47,287 nt of DNA from Candidatus Helarchaeota ASGARD archaeon Hel_GB_B (GCA_005191425.1 SUPR01000015.1:1-47287), one strand, 5' to 3'; positions 1 through 8,811 are shown, counted from the stretch's first letter. Translations and numbers: made by a program. The notes: generated by a model from the letters alone, not told the origin.

Positions 1-141
1 AATACATGCCCAAAATGTGGTGCTGGAGACGAATATATAGAATGGTGGAGCAGAGTGACCGGTTATTATTCCCGCGTGAAAAGGTTTAACAATGGAAAAA
101 TCCAGGAATGGAGAGACAGAAAACGTTATTCTATAAAATAA
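1..141 (+). CDS. nrdD: Anaerobic (class III) ribonucleoside-triphosphate reductase, C-terminal end
   Basis: This is the last 46 codons of a gene cut by the window edge, ending in TAA. The fragment carries the end of the C-terminal zinc site (CPKCG), then SRVTGYYSRV, which contains the RVxGY glycyl-radical motif, and then a basic NGKIQEWRDRKRY tail. This order is diagnostic of class III NrdD, which reduces ribonucleotides under strict anoxia using a glycyl radical installed by the NrdG activase. Its presence implies an anaerobic host. The first pair of zinc ligands and the whole catalytic barrel lie outside the window, so completeness cannot be judged. Identification is based on motif order and is confident. 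Confidence 0.9.
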   Translation, partial: NTCPKCGAGDEYIEWWSRVTGYYSRVKRFNNGKIQEWRDRKRYSIK

Positions 142-501
142 TTTTTTTAAAAAAATAAAATATAACTAATTTTTTTTTATTATCGACTATTTTAAAAGAA
201 ATTTCTAAAAATACTCCTTTGTTTTTATATTATTTCGTGTATTTTGTTTCAATTAAAATTAAGCAAATTATTATTATTGAAGATACGTATTTTAAAAGAA
301 TAAAAAGAGAAGTATTTAACAGTAAAATAAAAAATTTGAAAGTATTTTCAAAATAAAAGAAAAGGAGAAAAATTAAGATTTGTTTGATTCATTTTGAAAA
401 TTATTAAATATTTATAATTAAGAATTGATTTTTAATATGATATAGAATCGCACAATTATTTTTAAATAAAGAATAATATAATTTAAATAGAAGCATTAAA
501 G
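142..501. other. Intergenic region, 360 bp, no gene seen
   Basis: This is extremely AT-rich DNA with a T-rich stretch just after the nrdD stop (around 142-190) that could serve as an archaeal oligo-T terminator. The remainder presumably holds the promoter for the MPN-like gene at 502. No tRNA-like fold and no ORF of useful length were seen. Confidence 0.5.
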
Positions 502-1398
502 GTGGTTATTATTTATAATGTGACAATTACGAGAAACGCAATATTAAATATTGTGGGTTCATGTTCTCGATTTGCAAATTTTGAGATAAAATTAGAAGAG
601 TGGAAGGAAGTTTTTGGTATTTTGATAGGGGCATTAGAGGGAGCAGAAATACATATTTTAAGTGCGATTCCTTTAGAGCATGATTTTGATAAGGAAAATT
701 CAATGAGAATATCAGATGAACTATCATATATTGATACAATTTCAAAGAGTATAAATAAAAATGAGATAGTAGGGTGGTTTAGTTCAAGATATTTGGGGAA
801 TAATAAAGATAAAATTGAGATTAAAAATGAGGATTATAAATTTCATAAGAAATTTAAGAATATATTTCCAAATTCAATATTTTTATTGTTTAACCAATTA
901 AGGATTGAATATATATTAAAAAAAGTTATGGTGTCAGATCAAATTTTTGGATTTAATATGTTTGATGTAAAAGATAGTGAATTAATAGAAATAAGTTGGA
1001 AATGTCATGATGATGCACTACTTATAAGAGTTTTAATTGATGAATTAATGTTAAGAGTTGCAGAATTGTTGCCTAGATATAATTTAAAGGAGAATTATAA
1101 GGATTTGATTAAAAAAAATTGGTCTAATTTGTTGATGCAATTTGAGAATTTTAAGACTTTTTGTATTAATAAAAATAATAAAGGAGATTTACAGATTACT
1201 AAATTAATGAAAAGTTCACAGTCAATGGACCTAAAAAATTTATGTAAATCAATTAAAAAAGATATAGATCAAAGGTTAGATATGCTTGAATTAGTGGAAT
1301 TTAAGGAAAAAGAACTTGCTAACGACTTGAAGAATGAATTAATAGATTTATGTATTCGAGTAGATGACTTACAAAGTAGTTTAGAAGATTATTTATAA
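502..1398 (+). CDS. Catalytically dead MPN-domain protein (MPN-), paralogue of the JAMM protein at 4181-5113
   Basis: The 298-residue protein aligns over its whole length with the JAMM protein encoded at 4181-5113. Shared anchors are SRFANFE/TRFANFG, EWKEVFGILIGALEG/DWGEVYGLLQGKIEG, the VGW strand before the metal site, and the C-terminal helices (LVEFKE/FVEYKE). Where the active paralogue has HSHP followed by S and D ligands, this one has SSRY, and the S and D positions are K104 and I107. Only the upstream glutamate (E36) remains, so zinc binding and isopeptidase activity are not expected. In eukaryotes, dead MPN subunits such as Rpn8, CSN6 and eIF3f pair with an MPN+ or MPN partner; by analogy this may be a scaffolding partner of the 4181-5113 product. 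The start is GTG at 502, the first start after an in-frame TAA at 484; GTG at 520 is an alternative. Confidence 0.7.
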   Translation: MVIIYNVTITRNAILNIVGSCSRFANFEIKLEEWKEVFGILIGALEGAEIHILSAIPLEHDFDKENSMRISDELSYIDTISKSINKNEIVGWFSSRYLGNNKDKIEIKNEDYKFHKKFKNIFPNSIFLLFNQLRIEYILKKVMVSDQIFGFNMFDVKDSELIEISWKCHDDALLIRVLIDELMLRVAELLPRYNLKENYKDLIKKNWSNLLMQFENFKTFCINKNNKGDLQITKLMKSSQSMDLKNLCKSIKKDIDQRLDMLELVEFKEKELANDLKNELIDLCIRVDDLQSSLEDYL

Positions 1399-1526
1399 AC
1401 AGTACGGATTCCAAACCTTGAATTAAATTCAAAAATTAATGTTTTAAATGTTCTATTTTTATTTTAAGACAAAAATATAGTATATCTCATTAAAAATAAA
1501 TTTTTAAATTTATATAAATATAAATC

Positions 1527-2420
1527 ATGAAAAAGTTGAATTTAAACGGAATTATTCCAGCATGTATAACTACATTTAGTCAAGAAGGAAAAATAGACAT
1601 CATATCAATGAAAAATCACATAAAATACTTAATAAAAAATGGAATTAAATCTGTTTTAATATTAGGTTCAACAGGGGAATTTGCATACATAAATTTTGAT
1701 GAGAAAGTTAAATTAATTCAAGAAATTGGAAAATTTTTGTCCTCTAGTTATCCAGATGTACAATATATTGTAGGTGTTTCTTCTACAAATTTAAAAGAAT
1801 CAATTGAATTGGGAGAAATTGCTTATAAAAGCAGCGCTAATGCTGTAATAGCCATATTAGAGACATATTTTCCTTTGGAGAAAGACCAAATTATATCATA
1901 CTATGTAGAACTTTCAAATAATTTAAAAATACCATTGATAGCATACAATTTTCCGCTTGTTTCAGGAGTGGATTTATTACCAAAAATTTTAGTCGAATTG
2001 GCTGAGACAGGAGCAATTATTGGAGTTAAAGAAACGGCGGTACCAATTAATATAATAAAAGAATTATTAGAAGAAGCGCCCGAAGATTTTACTACAATAA
2101 TTGGTACAGATATGATGCTGAAAGGTTCAATTGAAATTGGGATAAGATCGGCAATATTAGGCTCAGGAAATTATATACCTAGAAATTTAGTGCAATATTT
2201 TAGTGCAGTAGAACAAAATGACATAAATGAGCAATTAAAAATCTGGAAGATTATATCAAAAAAAATATCAATATTGACATATGGACTCAATTTATTACCA
2301 TCAATAATAAAAGAAGCGGTAATTTTATCAGGTAGTCCAATCCCACCTTATGTTAGAAGACCATTACCCATGGTTTCTGAAAAACTTAGGAATAAAATTA
2401 AAAGGGTCTTGTTAAAATAA
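1527..2420 (+). CDS. DHDPS/N-acetylneuraminate lyase family aldolase
   Basis: The protein has 297 residues, the usual size of class I (Schiff-base) aldolases of the dihydrodipicolinate synthase family. Visible landmarks are the substrate-carboxylate loop GSTGE (residues 47-51), the catalytic tyrosine in YNFP (Y140), and the Schiff-base lysine in IIGVKET (K168). The family condenses or cleaves pyruvate with an aldehyde. Family members include DapA (lysine biosynthesis), sialic-acid lyase and 2-keto-3-deoxy-sugar aldolases, and sequence alone does not choose among them. The loop reads GSTGE rather than the GTTGES usual in DapA, and no other lysine-pathway gene is adjacent, although an aspartate kinase lies at 37.3 kb. 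The gene stands alone between its neighbours, with about 130 bp of AT-rich DNA on either side. Confidence 0.85.
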   Translation: MKKLNLNGIIPACITTFSQEGKIDIISMKNHIKYLIKNGIKSVLILGSTGEFAYINFDEKVKLIQEIGKFLSSSYPDVQYIVGVSSTNLKESIELGEIAYKSSANAVIAILETYFPLEKDQIISYYVELSNNLKIPLIAYNFPLVSGVDLLPKILVELAETGAIIGVKETAVPINIIKELLEEAPEDFTTIIGTDMMLKGSIEIGIRSAILGSGNYIPRNLVQYFSAVEQNDINEQLKIWKIISKKISILTYGLNLLPSIIKEAVILSGSPIPPYVRRPLPMVSEKLRNKIKRVLLK

Positions 2421-2571
2421 GAAAGATAAACAGTATCAATTTAATTATCTTCAGTTTAAAAAGTTTGATTTAATTTTAAATAAATTATTAAAAGACATTA
2501 TACTTATACAATATGATTTTTGCAAAAGTTAATTAATATTAGGATAATAATAGTAATTGAAGGTCAAACAA

Positions 2572-2820
2572 ATGTTGAAATCGTTGACAATTATTGGATT
2601 AGTTTCTTTGATTTTAGGAATTATTTTATCAATTTATTTAAATATTTACTGGTCAATGGCGGCTATATTTGGATTTCCAATTTTTATTCTGGGACTAGTA
2701 ATAACGGTAGGGGACAAGAAGAAGAAAAAAGAGGGGCCTGAGACAATCTATTGTTCAAATTGTGGTTCTGTATTGACCAAAGGTACTCAATATTGCCCAT
2801 ATTGTGGAAAAAAATTGTAA
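2572..2820 (+). CDS. Small membrane protein with C-terminal zinc ribbon
   Basis: This predicted 82-residue protein begins with two hydrophobic segments (roughly residues 3-27 and 31-47 from ATG 2572), followed by a lysine-rich linker and a C-terminal zinc ribbon of two CxxC pairs (CSNCG and CPYCG). Similar membrane-anchored zinc ribbons are common in archaea and bacteria, with no single known function. The start at ATG 2572 is favoured because GAAGGT lies 7 nt upstream; the in-frame TTG at 2557 would overlap that ribosome binding site. An overlapping frame at 2520-2741 is a shadow. No functional link to the neighbouring genes is evident. Confidence 0.7.
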   Translation: MLKSLTIIGLVSLILGIILSIYLNIYWSMAAIFGFPIFILGLVITVGDKKKKKEGPETIYCSNCGSVLTKGTQYCPYCGKKL

Positions 2821-2950
2821 ATCTTTTTTTTTAATATTATGATTTAATTTAATAAAATAAAATTAATATTTCAAGTGATAAATTTGAGAATTAGAAGTTG
2901 AGTAAATATTTATTTAAAATATTTTGTGGTCAAAAATTTGTGAAATAAAA

Positions 2951-4180
2951 ATGATACCAAATAATAGCAATTCAAATTTTGCAGTATTTTCTATTTTAGG
3001 AAAGGACAGGCCGGGATTAGTTTCAATTATAACAGAAAAATTGGTCAATAATAAAATCAATATAGTAGATATTGAAGCTCGTTCAATGAGAGGACTTTTT
3101 GCGATGTTTATAATAATTGATCTAAATGATGAAAAAATATCGATCAACGAGTTAAGAGAAATTTATGCCGATTTAGGTAAAAAATATGATTTAAAGATTT
3201 CAATTGAAAAATATAAAAAAGGAAGGAGGAAATCTGATAAAAAGCTTATTTTATTAACTGCATTAGGTCCAGATAGACCAGGAATAGTTTTTAATTTGTC
3301 GAAGCTTTTTGAAAAATATAAAGTCAATATAGAACATATAAGAATGACGAGTAGAGGAGAATTATTTGCAATGGAAATGTTAATTGATATTAGCGACTTA
3401 TTAATAAGTTCTAATGATTTTAGGATGGAAATTCAGGCAGTTTGTGAAGATATTGGCTTAAGTTCAGTAATTCAAAAAGAAGATATCTATAATAAAACGA
3501 AAAAACTGATTGTTTTTGATATGGACAGTACATTAATAACGCAAGAAATTATTGATGAGATTGCTATTGCAGCTGGAGCAGGGGAAGAAGTTAAGGAAAT
3601 AACATTAAAAGCTATGGAAGGAAAAATAAGTTATATAGAAGCAATAAAGCAAAGAGTTAAACTTTTAGAAGGTGTTAATGTTAGTGTATTGGAAACTATT
3701 GCAAAAAATATGATATTAACACCTGGCGCTGAAGAGTTAATTAATTTATTAAAGATGATGGGGTTTAAAATTGCGATTATAAGTGGTGGATTTGATTATT
3801 TTACAAATATTTTAAAACAAAAGTTAGGGATCGATTATGTTTTTTCCAATAAATTAATAATAAAAGATGGGAAATTGACAGGGGAATTAGAAGAGCCGAT
3901 AATTGACGGTAAAAAAAAGGGTGAATTGATTTCATGGATAGCTGAGTTAGAAGGTATTTCTAAAGATGAAATAGTAGCTGTGGGAGATGGAGCAACAGAT
4001 AAATTTATGTTGAATGAATCAGGCCTTGGAATTGCGTTTAACCCAAAACCAGTATTAAAAAAATTTGCAGATGGCGTGATTACACAAAAAAATTTAATTG
4101 GTCTATTATATGTTTTAGGAATTTCAGATAAAAAATTAAATGAAATGTTATTAAAAATAAAAAATGATAAAGAAAAATAA
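2951..4180 (+). CDS. serB: Phosphoserine phosphatase with two ACT domains
   Basis: The protein of about 409 residues catalyses the last step of serine biosynthesis, phosphoserine to serine. Two tandem ACT-type domains come first, each with a GxDRPG turn (LGKDRPG and LGPDRPG). A HAD phosphatase domain follows, with motif I FDMDST (nucleophile D190 and acid D192), motif II ISGG, the lysine of motif III, and motif IV VGDGATD. ACT-ACT-HAD is the known SerB arrangement, and the ACT pair probably senses an amino acid such as serine. ATG 2951 is chosen as start because the first ACT strand begins shortly after it; the in-frame TTG at 2924 would add nine residues. Its stop codon abuts the stop of the convergent JAMM gene with no gap. 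Confidence 0.92.
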   Translation: MIPNNSNSNFAVFSILGKDRPGLVSIITEKLVNNKINIVDIEARSMRGLFAMFIIIDLNDEKISINELREIYADLGKKYDLKISIEKYKKGRRKSDKKLILLTALGPDRPGIVFNLSKLFEKYKVNIEHIRMTSRGELFAMEMLIDISDLLISSNDFRMEIQAVCEDIGLSSVIQKEDIYNKTKKLIVFDMDSTLITQEIIDEIAIAAGAGEEVKEITLKAMEGKISYIEAIKQRVKLLEGVNVSVLETIAKNMILTPGAEELINLLKMMGFKIAIISGGFDYFTNILKQKLGIDYVFSNKLIIKDGKLTGELEEPIIDGKKKGELISWIAELEGISKDEIVAVGDGATDKFMLNESGLGIAFNPKPVLKKFADGVITQKNLIGLLYVLGISDKKLNEMLLKIKNDKEK

Positions 4181-5113
4181 TCAAATTTCATTTTTTAATT
4201 TTTCTAGTTTATTGTTAATTTCAATAACATAACTTAACAAATCATTTAATCGCTGAATAAATTCATCTCTTATATTATATTCTTTATATTCAACAAAATC
4301 CAGAAAATATATTCTAGTTTTAATTATCTCAATTAATTTATCGTTAAACTTTTTAATATCAGGGTATTGCTTTTCAAAAACTTCTTGCCTTTTTTTTCTA
4401 TCCTTTTTTTTAATTTGATTAATATAATCTGACAGGGAATAAAATTGTTTTTTGACTTTTTCATTATTTAATTCAATAAATTTTTCAAGGCGGGCTTTTA
4501 AATTTTGAGCTGGTAGAAATTGAGGTATTTTATCAATTAACGAATTTATTTTTTCTCTTGTACTTCCGATATCTCCTTGAAATTGCCATTTTACTTCATA
4601 GAATTTTGATTCTAAATTAATTTCAGGACCTTCAAGTCGAAAAATTTTAAACCCAAAAGTTTTCTCATTATTAAATTCAAGGCTATTTATATCTAAATCC
4701 AGATTTTTAATGATCAGAAATGGGTCAATAACTAAAGCTATTGCATCAGGATTTTGATTTTGATAGCCTAGTTGAGTTTCATTATCAAAATCAGATAAAA
4801 ATAAATCGATATTGGGGTGTGAATGATACCAACCTACAAAAAACTCTGGTGCAATTTTTTCAGATAACTCAGCTGCTGCTACGTAGTCTTCAGGACCAAA
4901 CCCAACCTTCAGAAATAATTCAGATTCATCTTTTTTTGTATGAGTAAATGGAATTGCATCAGTGACAATAACATTCTCACCTTCAATTTTACCTTGTAGC
5001 AACCCATACACTTCGCCCCAATCCTCTTTTAAAAGACCAAAATTTGCGAATCTAGTGGCACTTATTACAATTTTTATTATTGGTTTCTCAGACAATAAAA
5101 CGTCTTTATTCAT
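4181..5113 (-). CDS. JAMM/MPN+ metalloprotease, Rpn11/CSN5-like
   Basis: The 310-residue protein has a complete JAMM motif: E34 in GEVYGLLQG, then VGWYHSHP with H97 and H99, then S107 and D110 spaced as HxHx7SxxD. The stretch through DNETQLGYQ and the VIDPF strand resembles Rpn11 and CSN5, zinc isopeptidases that remove ubiquitin-like modifiers. The C-terminal half (from about 165) is helical and charged, ending in a probable coiled coil, as in MPN subunits that dimerise through C-terminal helices. A strong ribosome binding site, GAGGTAAT (5114-5121), directly precedes the ATG. The gene is convergent with serB, and its dead paralogue lies 2.8 kb away at 502-1398. Asgard archaea are known to encode ubiquitin-like systems with Rpn11-type proteases; no ubiquitin, E1 or E2 gene is in this window, so the substrate is unknown. 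Confidence 0.88.
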   Translation of the reverse strand: MNKDVLLSEKPIIKIVISATRFANFGLLKEDWGEVYGLLQGKIEGENVIVTDAIPFTHTKKDESELFLKVGFGPEDYVAAAELSEKIAPEFFVGWYHSHPNIDLFLSDFDNETQLGYQNQNPDAIALVIDPFLIIKNLDLDINSLEFNNEKTFGFKIFRLEGPEINLESKFYEVKWQFQGDIGSTREKINSLIDKIPQFLPAQNLKARLEKFIELNNEKVKKQFYSLSDYINQIKKKDRKKRQEVFEKQYPDIKKFNDKLIEIIKTRIYFLDFVEYKEYNIRDEFIQRLNDLLSYVIEINNKLEKLKNEI

Positions 5114-5464
5114 ATTACCTCACTAAAAATAAAACATTTAATTTTAATTTAGCAATAAGTATTATTTAAATTCTATTTCAAATTAATGTTAGATATTTTG
5201 CAGATTAGAGTCTTGAATAACGTAAAAAATAGATAAGTTTAAAAAAAATGTTTACATTTTTAATCAATTTATAATGTGAAAATAGTCTAAAAAAAATAGT
5301 TCAATAATCCTTCAGTGAATAAAAAAAAGAAATTTAATAAATTAAAGCGTTTGTATTTAATCCTTGAAAAATAAAAGGCATAAAATTATATCAGTAAATT
5401 ACAAAAAAAACATTATAATTAAAAAAATTAGAGGTTATAAGTTATATATTCTATAAATATAGAA
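5114..5464. other. Intergenic region, 351 bp, promoter side of the JAMM gene
   Basis: The stretch separates the start of the JAMM gene from the end of the next minus-strand gene. Apart from the GAGGTAAT ribosome binding site at 5114-5121, only AT-rich DNA was seen. No ORF of useful length and no tRNA-like fold were found. Confidence 0.45.
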
Positions 5465-5992
5465 TTAAATAATGTGTACTATATTATTAGCTATGTAAGC
5501 ATTAATTTGTTTTTCTTTAATTAACTGCTTGACCCAGTCTAATGCCTCTTCAAAATTTATTTCCAAAATTTCTGCAATATCATTAATCGATATTTCATCT
5601 TTATTTTTTATTATTTTATTAAAATCATTTATGGTGAGATATAGACATTTTTCATGTTCTGGTTTCCAATTTAATTTATTTATTAATTCTCGCGCTCGTT
5701 CATATATTGTTTGGTTCTGTGAACGGGATAACCAGACTAAATCTTGTTTAAATTCGAATAAATATTTGGGATTATTTTTAATTATTTTCAATAAAGCTTG
5801 ATAAGAGCTCCATTGTTTAAAATACAGTTTTTTTTCTTCTTTTTGTTTTTTAGGTATTTCTTTTTTAAAAAAATCAATTAATTTGGAGATTTCTTTAATT
5901 ACCCCTGAAAAATCATGGATTTGATGCAATTTGTTGATTGTATCTGAAATCTTTTTCACATCATTATGCCAAATATCTTCAATCTCTATCAT
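5465..5992 (-). CDS. Helical protein with C-terminal winged helix resembling a PCI domain end
   Basis: The 175-residue protein is predicted to be helical over residues 1-130, with an acidic/lysine-rich middle. Residues 133-175 follow the pattern of a winged helix: ISINDIAEIL, a helix EEALDWVKQLI, then a short wing, INAYIANNIVHI. The closest match I know is the C-terminal winged helix of PCI domains (IxxxDLAxLL..., INAxID...). PCI proteins partner with MPN proteins in the proteasome lid, COP9 signalosome and eIF3. The nearest upstream gene is the JAMM protein, and a histone follows; the three are on the same strand but separated by 350 and 129 bp gaps, so an operon is not assured. It could equally be a generic wHTH protein. 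The function is not established. Confidence 0.5.
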   Translation of the reverse strand: MIEIEDIWHNDVKKISDTINKLHQIHDFSGVIKEISKLIDFFKKEIPKKQKEEKKLYFKQWSSYQALLKIIKNNPKYLFEFKQDLVWLSRSQNQTIYERARELINKLNWKPEHEKCLYLTINDFNKIIKNKDEISINDIAEILEINFEEALDWVKQLIKEKQINAYIANNIVHII

Positions 5993-6121
5993 TAATAAAT
6001 ACTAAAATTATAATTTATAAAAATCTATGGTAGATCTTATTAAAAAGAGGGAAAAGTATAAATAAAAAAATAGAGTTTTTAGGAATTATTTCTAATTACA
6101 GATATATACTATTTAATAATA

Positions 6122-6334
6122 TTACATATTTTTAATCGCTAAAAGGATATCAGCTTTATTTACCTTTTTTCGGCCTGCATGCTTAGCTAATATCATTGCT
6201 CGTTGAGTTATTTCAATGCAAATATCTGTAAAATAAGAAACCAAGTAATCTACAGCTTCCCTAGCTACGATTTTGGCTCCATTTTCAGCCATAAGTGCCC
6301 TTATCGGGGACCATGCGATATATTTTCTAGCCAT
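6122..6334 (-). CDS. Archaeal histone
   Basis: The 70-residue protein is a single histone fold with the length typical of HMfB-type archaeal histones, which wrap DNA as dimers and longer polymers. Recognisable features are the N-terminal helix with the IRALM segment, the long central helix, and the end AKHAGRKKVNKADILLAI, matching the conserved HAGRKTV..DI region of loop 2 and helix 3. There are no N-terminal or C-terminal tails. A good ribosome binding site (GAGGT, in the segment just 5' of the start around 6345-6349) precedes the ATG, and an AT-rich TATA-like stretch lies near 6411-6421 on the minus strand. The gene is monocistronic by spacing. Confidence 0.92.
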   Translation of the reverse strand: MARKYIAWSPIRALMAENGAKIVAREAVDYLVSYFTDICIEITQRAMILAKHAGRKKVNKADILLAIKNM

Positions 6335-6906
6335 ATTTCAAACCTCAAAGTTAATTTATTAATAGACATATAATTGGGAATATTGTCTAATTTTAACCTA
6401 GTTAAGATAAGAATATATAAATATTTTGGTTTAATATCATCATCATCACTTCTTAATAAAAAATATGAAAAATTGAAATATTAATGAAAATTAATTTTTA
6501 TCAACAAAATTTTATATTTTTTTATTTTTATTACGATGATAGTATATATATGCAAAATAATTTTTTTAACATCAAATTAGGTTTTTTTCGGTATAATCTT
6601 GAAATTAAACCATGATAATTGTACATTTAACTTTTTAGTTCAATTTTAAGGGTAGTATTAATATTTATTTTTTTAGAGAAATATGAAAAATAAAAAATTA
6701 AAATTGAAAAAATCAAGGAGGAATAAACGTGCACCATGACTAAATATTTATTTAGTTAAGCAATTCACTTTTGTCGAACCAATTGCAAATATTATGAAAT
6801 AACAGTGTAAATATTATTGATTAGAATTAAAAATAACTAATTGTTTCTTAGATAATTTAAAATATAACAAAAATTTATTTATTGAAATTAAATATAAGTA
6901 TTTAAA
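6335..6906. other. Intergenic region, 572 bp, between divergent genes
   Basis: The region contains the histone promoter on the left and the promoter of the M28 peptidase on the right. An isolated strong ribosome binding site followed by a palindrome (6715-6756, listed separately) is the only distinct structure. No ORF above a few codons is supported. Confidence 0.5.
6715..6756 (+). promoter_or_regulatory. Orphan Shine-Dalgarno, minimal ORF and palindrome
   Basis: AAGGAGGAA at 6715-6723 is one of the best ribosome binding sites in the window. It sits 7 nt before GTG 6729, yet that frame stops after four codons; ATG 6737 opens a 7-codon frame. Immediately after is a near-perfect palindrome, ACTAAATA-TT-TATTTAGT (6739-6756). 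The block lies about 150 nt before the M28 peptidase start. It may be a minimal leader ORF or protein-binding operator, a decayed gene start, or chance. I infer no specific function. Confidence 0.3.
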
Positions 6907-7914
6907 ATGAAATTGAAAAATTTAATAATAATTTTTTTGATTTTTAACGTAATTCCATATTATACAGAGATAAAGTCTAATGATAATTATTTGAACATAA
7001 TTTACGAAATTAATAACAATATTAATAAAAATAATATTATCAATACAGTATCAAAATTATGTGAAAATAATTCTAGAATTACTGGAACTCTTAATTGTAA
7101 TTATTCTGCATTTTATATTAGAAATGCATTAGAAAAAAATAATATATCAAATGTGTTTTTTCAATATTTTCCGTTTAATAATACAAAAGCAATAAATGTG
7201 ATAGGTAAATTAAAAAATCAAACTAAATTAAATTCAAATATATTGTTAATGGCGCATTATGACTCTATTTCAGTGGACAATATCGCGCCAGGGGCTAATG
7301 ATAATGCAGCCTCTGTAGCATGTATTATTGAAATAGCTAGATTACTTCAAATTATTTTAAAAGGAATTATTCCCCAGAGAAATTTGATTGTTTTATTAAC
7401 ATCCGGAGAAGAGGAAAGTCTATGTGGATCGAATTCTTGGATTATTAATAATCCACAAACAATTTCGACCTTACTTTGTGTAATAAATTTTGATATGATT
7501 GGATACGGCGAATATCATACAGTAATTTCCAATGAAGATTCAAATTGGTTGGCAAGGTATATTATTGAGTGTGGGACTACTATGAATTTACACATCTCTA
7601 AATCATATGCAATATATCCAGCTACTGCAAGGTCAGATCATGCTAATTTTATGTATATGAATATACCCACAGCTTGGATTTTTGAACAAGACGATTATTA
7701 TGTTTGGATGCATACGGCACAAGATACTATTGACAAAATAAATTTTTCATTAGTGAGTAATTGTGCAAAATTATTCACGTTTATTTTGTACAAACTTATG
7801 ATAGAAAAAAGAGGAACAAATTATTCAATAATTGGCTTGATTTTTTTGAATCTACTAATTTTATTACCAATTAGATTTTATTTTATTAGAAAAATTAATA
7901 TTAACAAAAAATAA
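6907..7914 (+). CDS. Secreted M28-family zinc aminopeptidase
   Basis: The 335-residue protein begins with an uncleaved or cleavable signal segment (residues 4-18) and ends with a transmembrane segment (about 307-327) followed by a basic tail, so the catalytic domain should be outside the cell and membrane-held. The M28 co-catalytic zinc ligands are visible: H117 in AHYDS, D132 in GANDNAA, E168/E169 in SGEEE, D196 in FDMIG, and H270 in MHTAQDT. The family releases amino acids from peptide N-termini, fitting an organism that ferments peptides. The gene stands alone; the next gene is convergent and 9 bp away. Confidence 0.88.
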   Translation: MKLKNLIIIFLIFNVIPYYTEIKSNDNYLNIIYEINNNINKNNIINTVSKLCENNSRITGTLNCNYSAFYIRNALEKNNISNVFFQYFPFNNTKAINVIGKLKNQTKLNSNILLMAHYDSISVDNIAPGANDNAASVACIIEIARLLQIILKGIIPQRNLIVLLTSGEEESLCGSNSWIINNPQTISTLLCVINFDMIGYGEYHTVISNEDSNWLARYIIECGTTMNLHISKSYAIYPATARSDHANFMYMNIPTAWIFEQDDYYVWMHTAQDTIDKINFSLVSNCAKLFTFILYKLMIEKRGTNYSIIGLIFLNLLILLPIRFYFIRKININKK

Positions 7915-7923
7915 ATGATAGTT

Positions 7924-8811
7924 TCAATGATTTTTGACAATAAAATTATAAATATATTCAATATCTTCTTTATCAAATTCATCTAATAGATTTGCAATGA
8001 TTTTTTCCTTGTCCATAATATATTGGCATTTTCTTATACCTTGAATATGGTCTAAAATTGTAAGCAATTTATGATTTTTATTAATTTGGTCATTATTATT
8101 AAGCAAATCATAATTTACTTCCCAAATAATTTGAGATTTGACCCATAAAGTTCTAAGTGCATCTAGAATTTTAGGACTGATTTTTGTCCCCCAAGATTTT
8201 TCACCTGGAAAATGTGCGCAACGTCCTACCCAACATTTAAGGTTTTTATCCCATTTATTGACCGCGTTTATAATGGGGTATTTTGCACATGTAGAGGGTT
8301 TATATTTATGGATTAAACATTCCCTCGTGCCGTCTTTCAAGGCAGTGCATGTAACCTCGTTTTGATAAATTTTAGTTTTCAAAATAATTTTTCTATTCGT
8401 TTTAATAAATTGAGATGGTGAGAGTAATTTTTCATTTAAAATCCTGTAATAATCCAATTTACTAACCGTATAACTTGAATGACAACATCCATGGGGGTCA
8501 GGACAATCTTCTAGGCAATTTGGCGAAAATAATGCAATTTTATATAAAAAAGCCTCCCGAATAGAGTCATGAATTTTCACGCTGTTTATAATTATACTTT
8601 TTGAAAGAATATCACTAAAAATTGAATAAATTGGATGATTCATAAGATTACTATTATTATTACAGACTTTTCTTATTTTTTCATCCCAATTTTCCCTTTT
8701 TAGGTCTACTTCCAATACCTTTAGATATTTAATAATTTCAGAAAATGTATCTAGAAGAAATTCAAATTGCGAGCCTTTTAAAGGACTTAATATCTCGATT
8801 AAAGGAATCAA
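7924..8811 (-). CDS. YkgJ-like cysteine-cluster (putative metal-binding) protein
   Basis: The 295-residue protein has a cysteine cluster resembling the YkgJ/UPF0153 family, often annotated as zinc- or iron-chelating. Cysteines are at C99, C103, C109 and C110 (CPDPHGCC), C155 and C165, and C175 in KPSTCAKYP, which matches the conserved RPxxCxxYP element, plus C193 and C198. The N-terminal 90 residues and the C-terminal 95 are helical and not recognised. The biochemical role of this family is unclear; a metal or Fe-S site is inferred from cysteine spacing only. No operon partner is evident. Confidence 0.65.
   Translation of the reverse strand: MIPLIEILSPLKGSQFEFLLDTFSEIIKYLKVLEVDLKRENWDEKIRKVCNNNSNLMNHPIYSIFSDILSKSIIINSVKIHDSIREAFLYKIALFSPNCLEDCPDPHGCCHSSYTVSKLDYYRILNEKLLSPSQFIKTNRKIILKTKIYQNEVTCTALKDGTRECLIHKYKPSTCAKYPIINAVNKWDKNLKCWVGRCAHFPGEKSWGTKISPKILDALRTLWVKSQIIWEVNYDLLNNNDQINKNHKLLTILDHIQGIRKCQYIMDKEKIIANLLDEFDKEDIEYIYNFIVKNH

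Noticed and set aside
2520..2741. 73-codon frame overlapping the zinc-ribbon protein
   Set aside because: It is a different frame of the same DNA; the other frame holds the CxxC pairs and a good start.
3835..4191. 118-codon frame on the minus strand
   Set aside because: It is antisense to the HAD domain of serB and overlaps the end of the JAMM gene.
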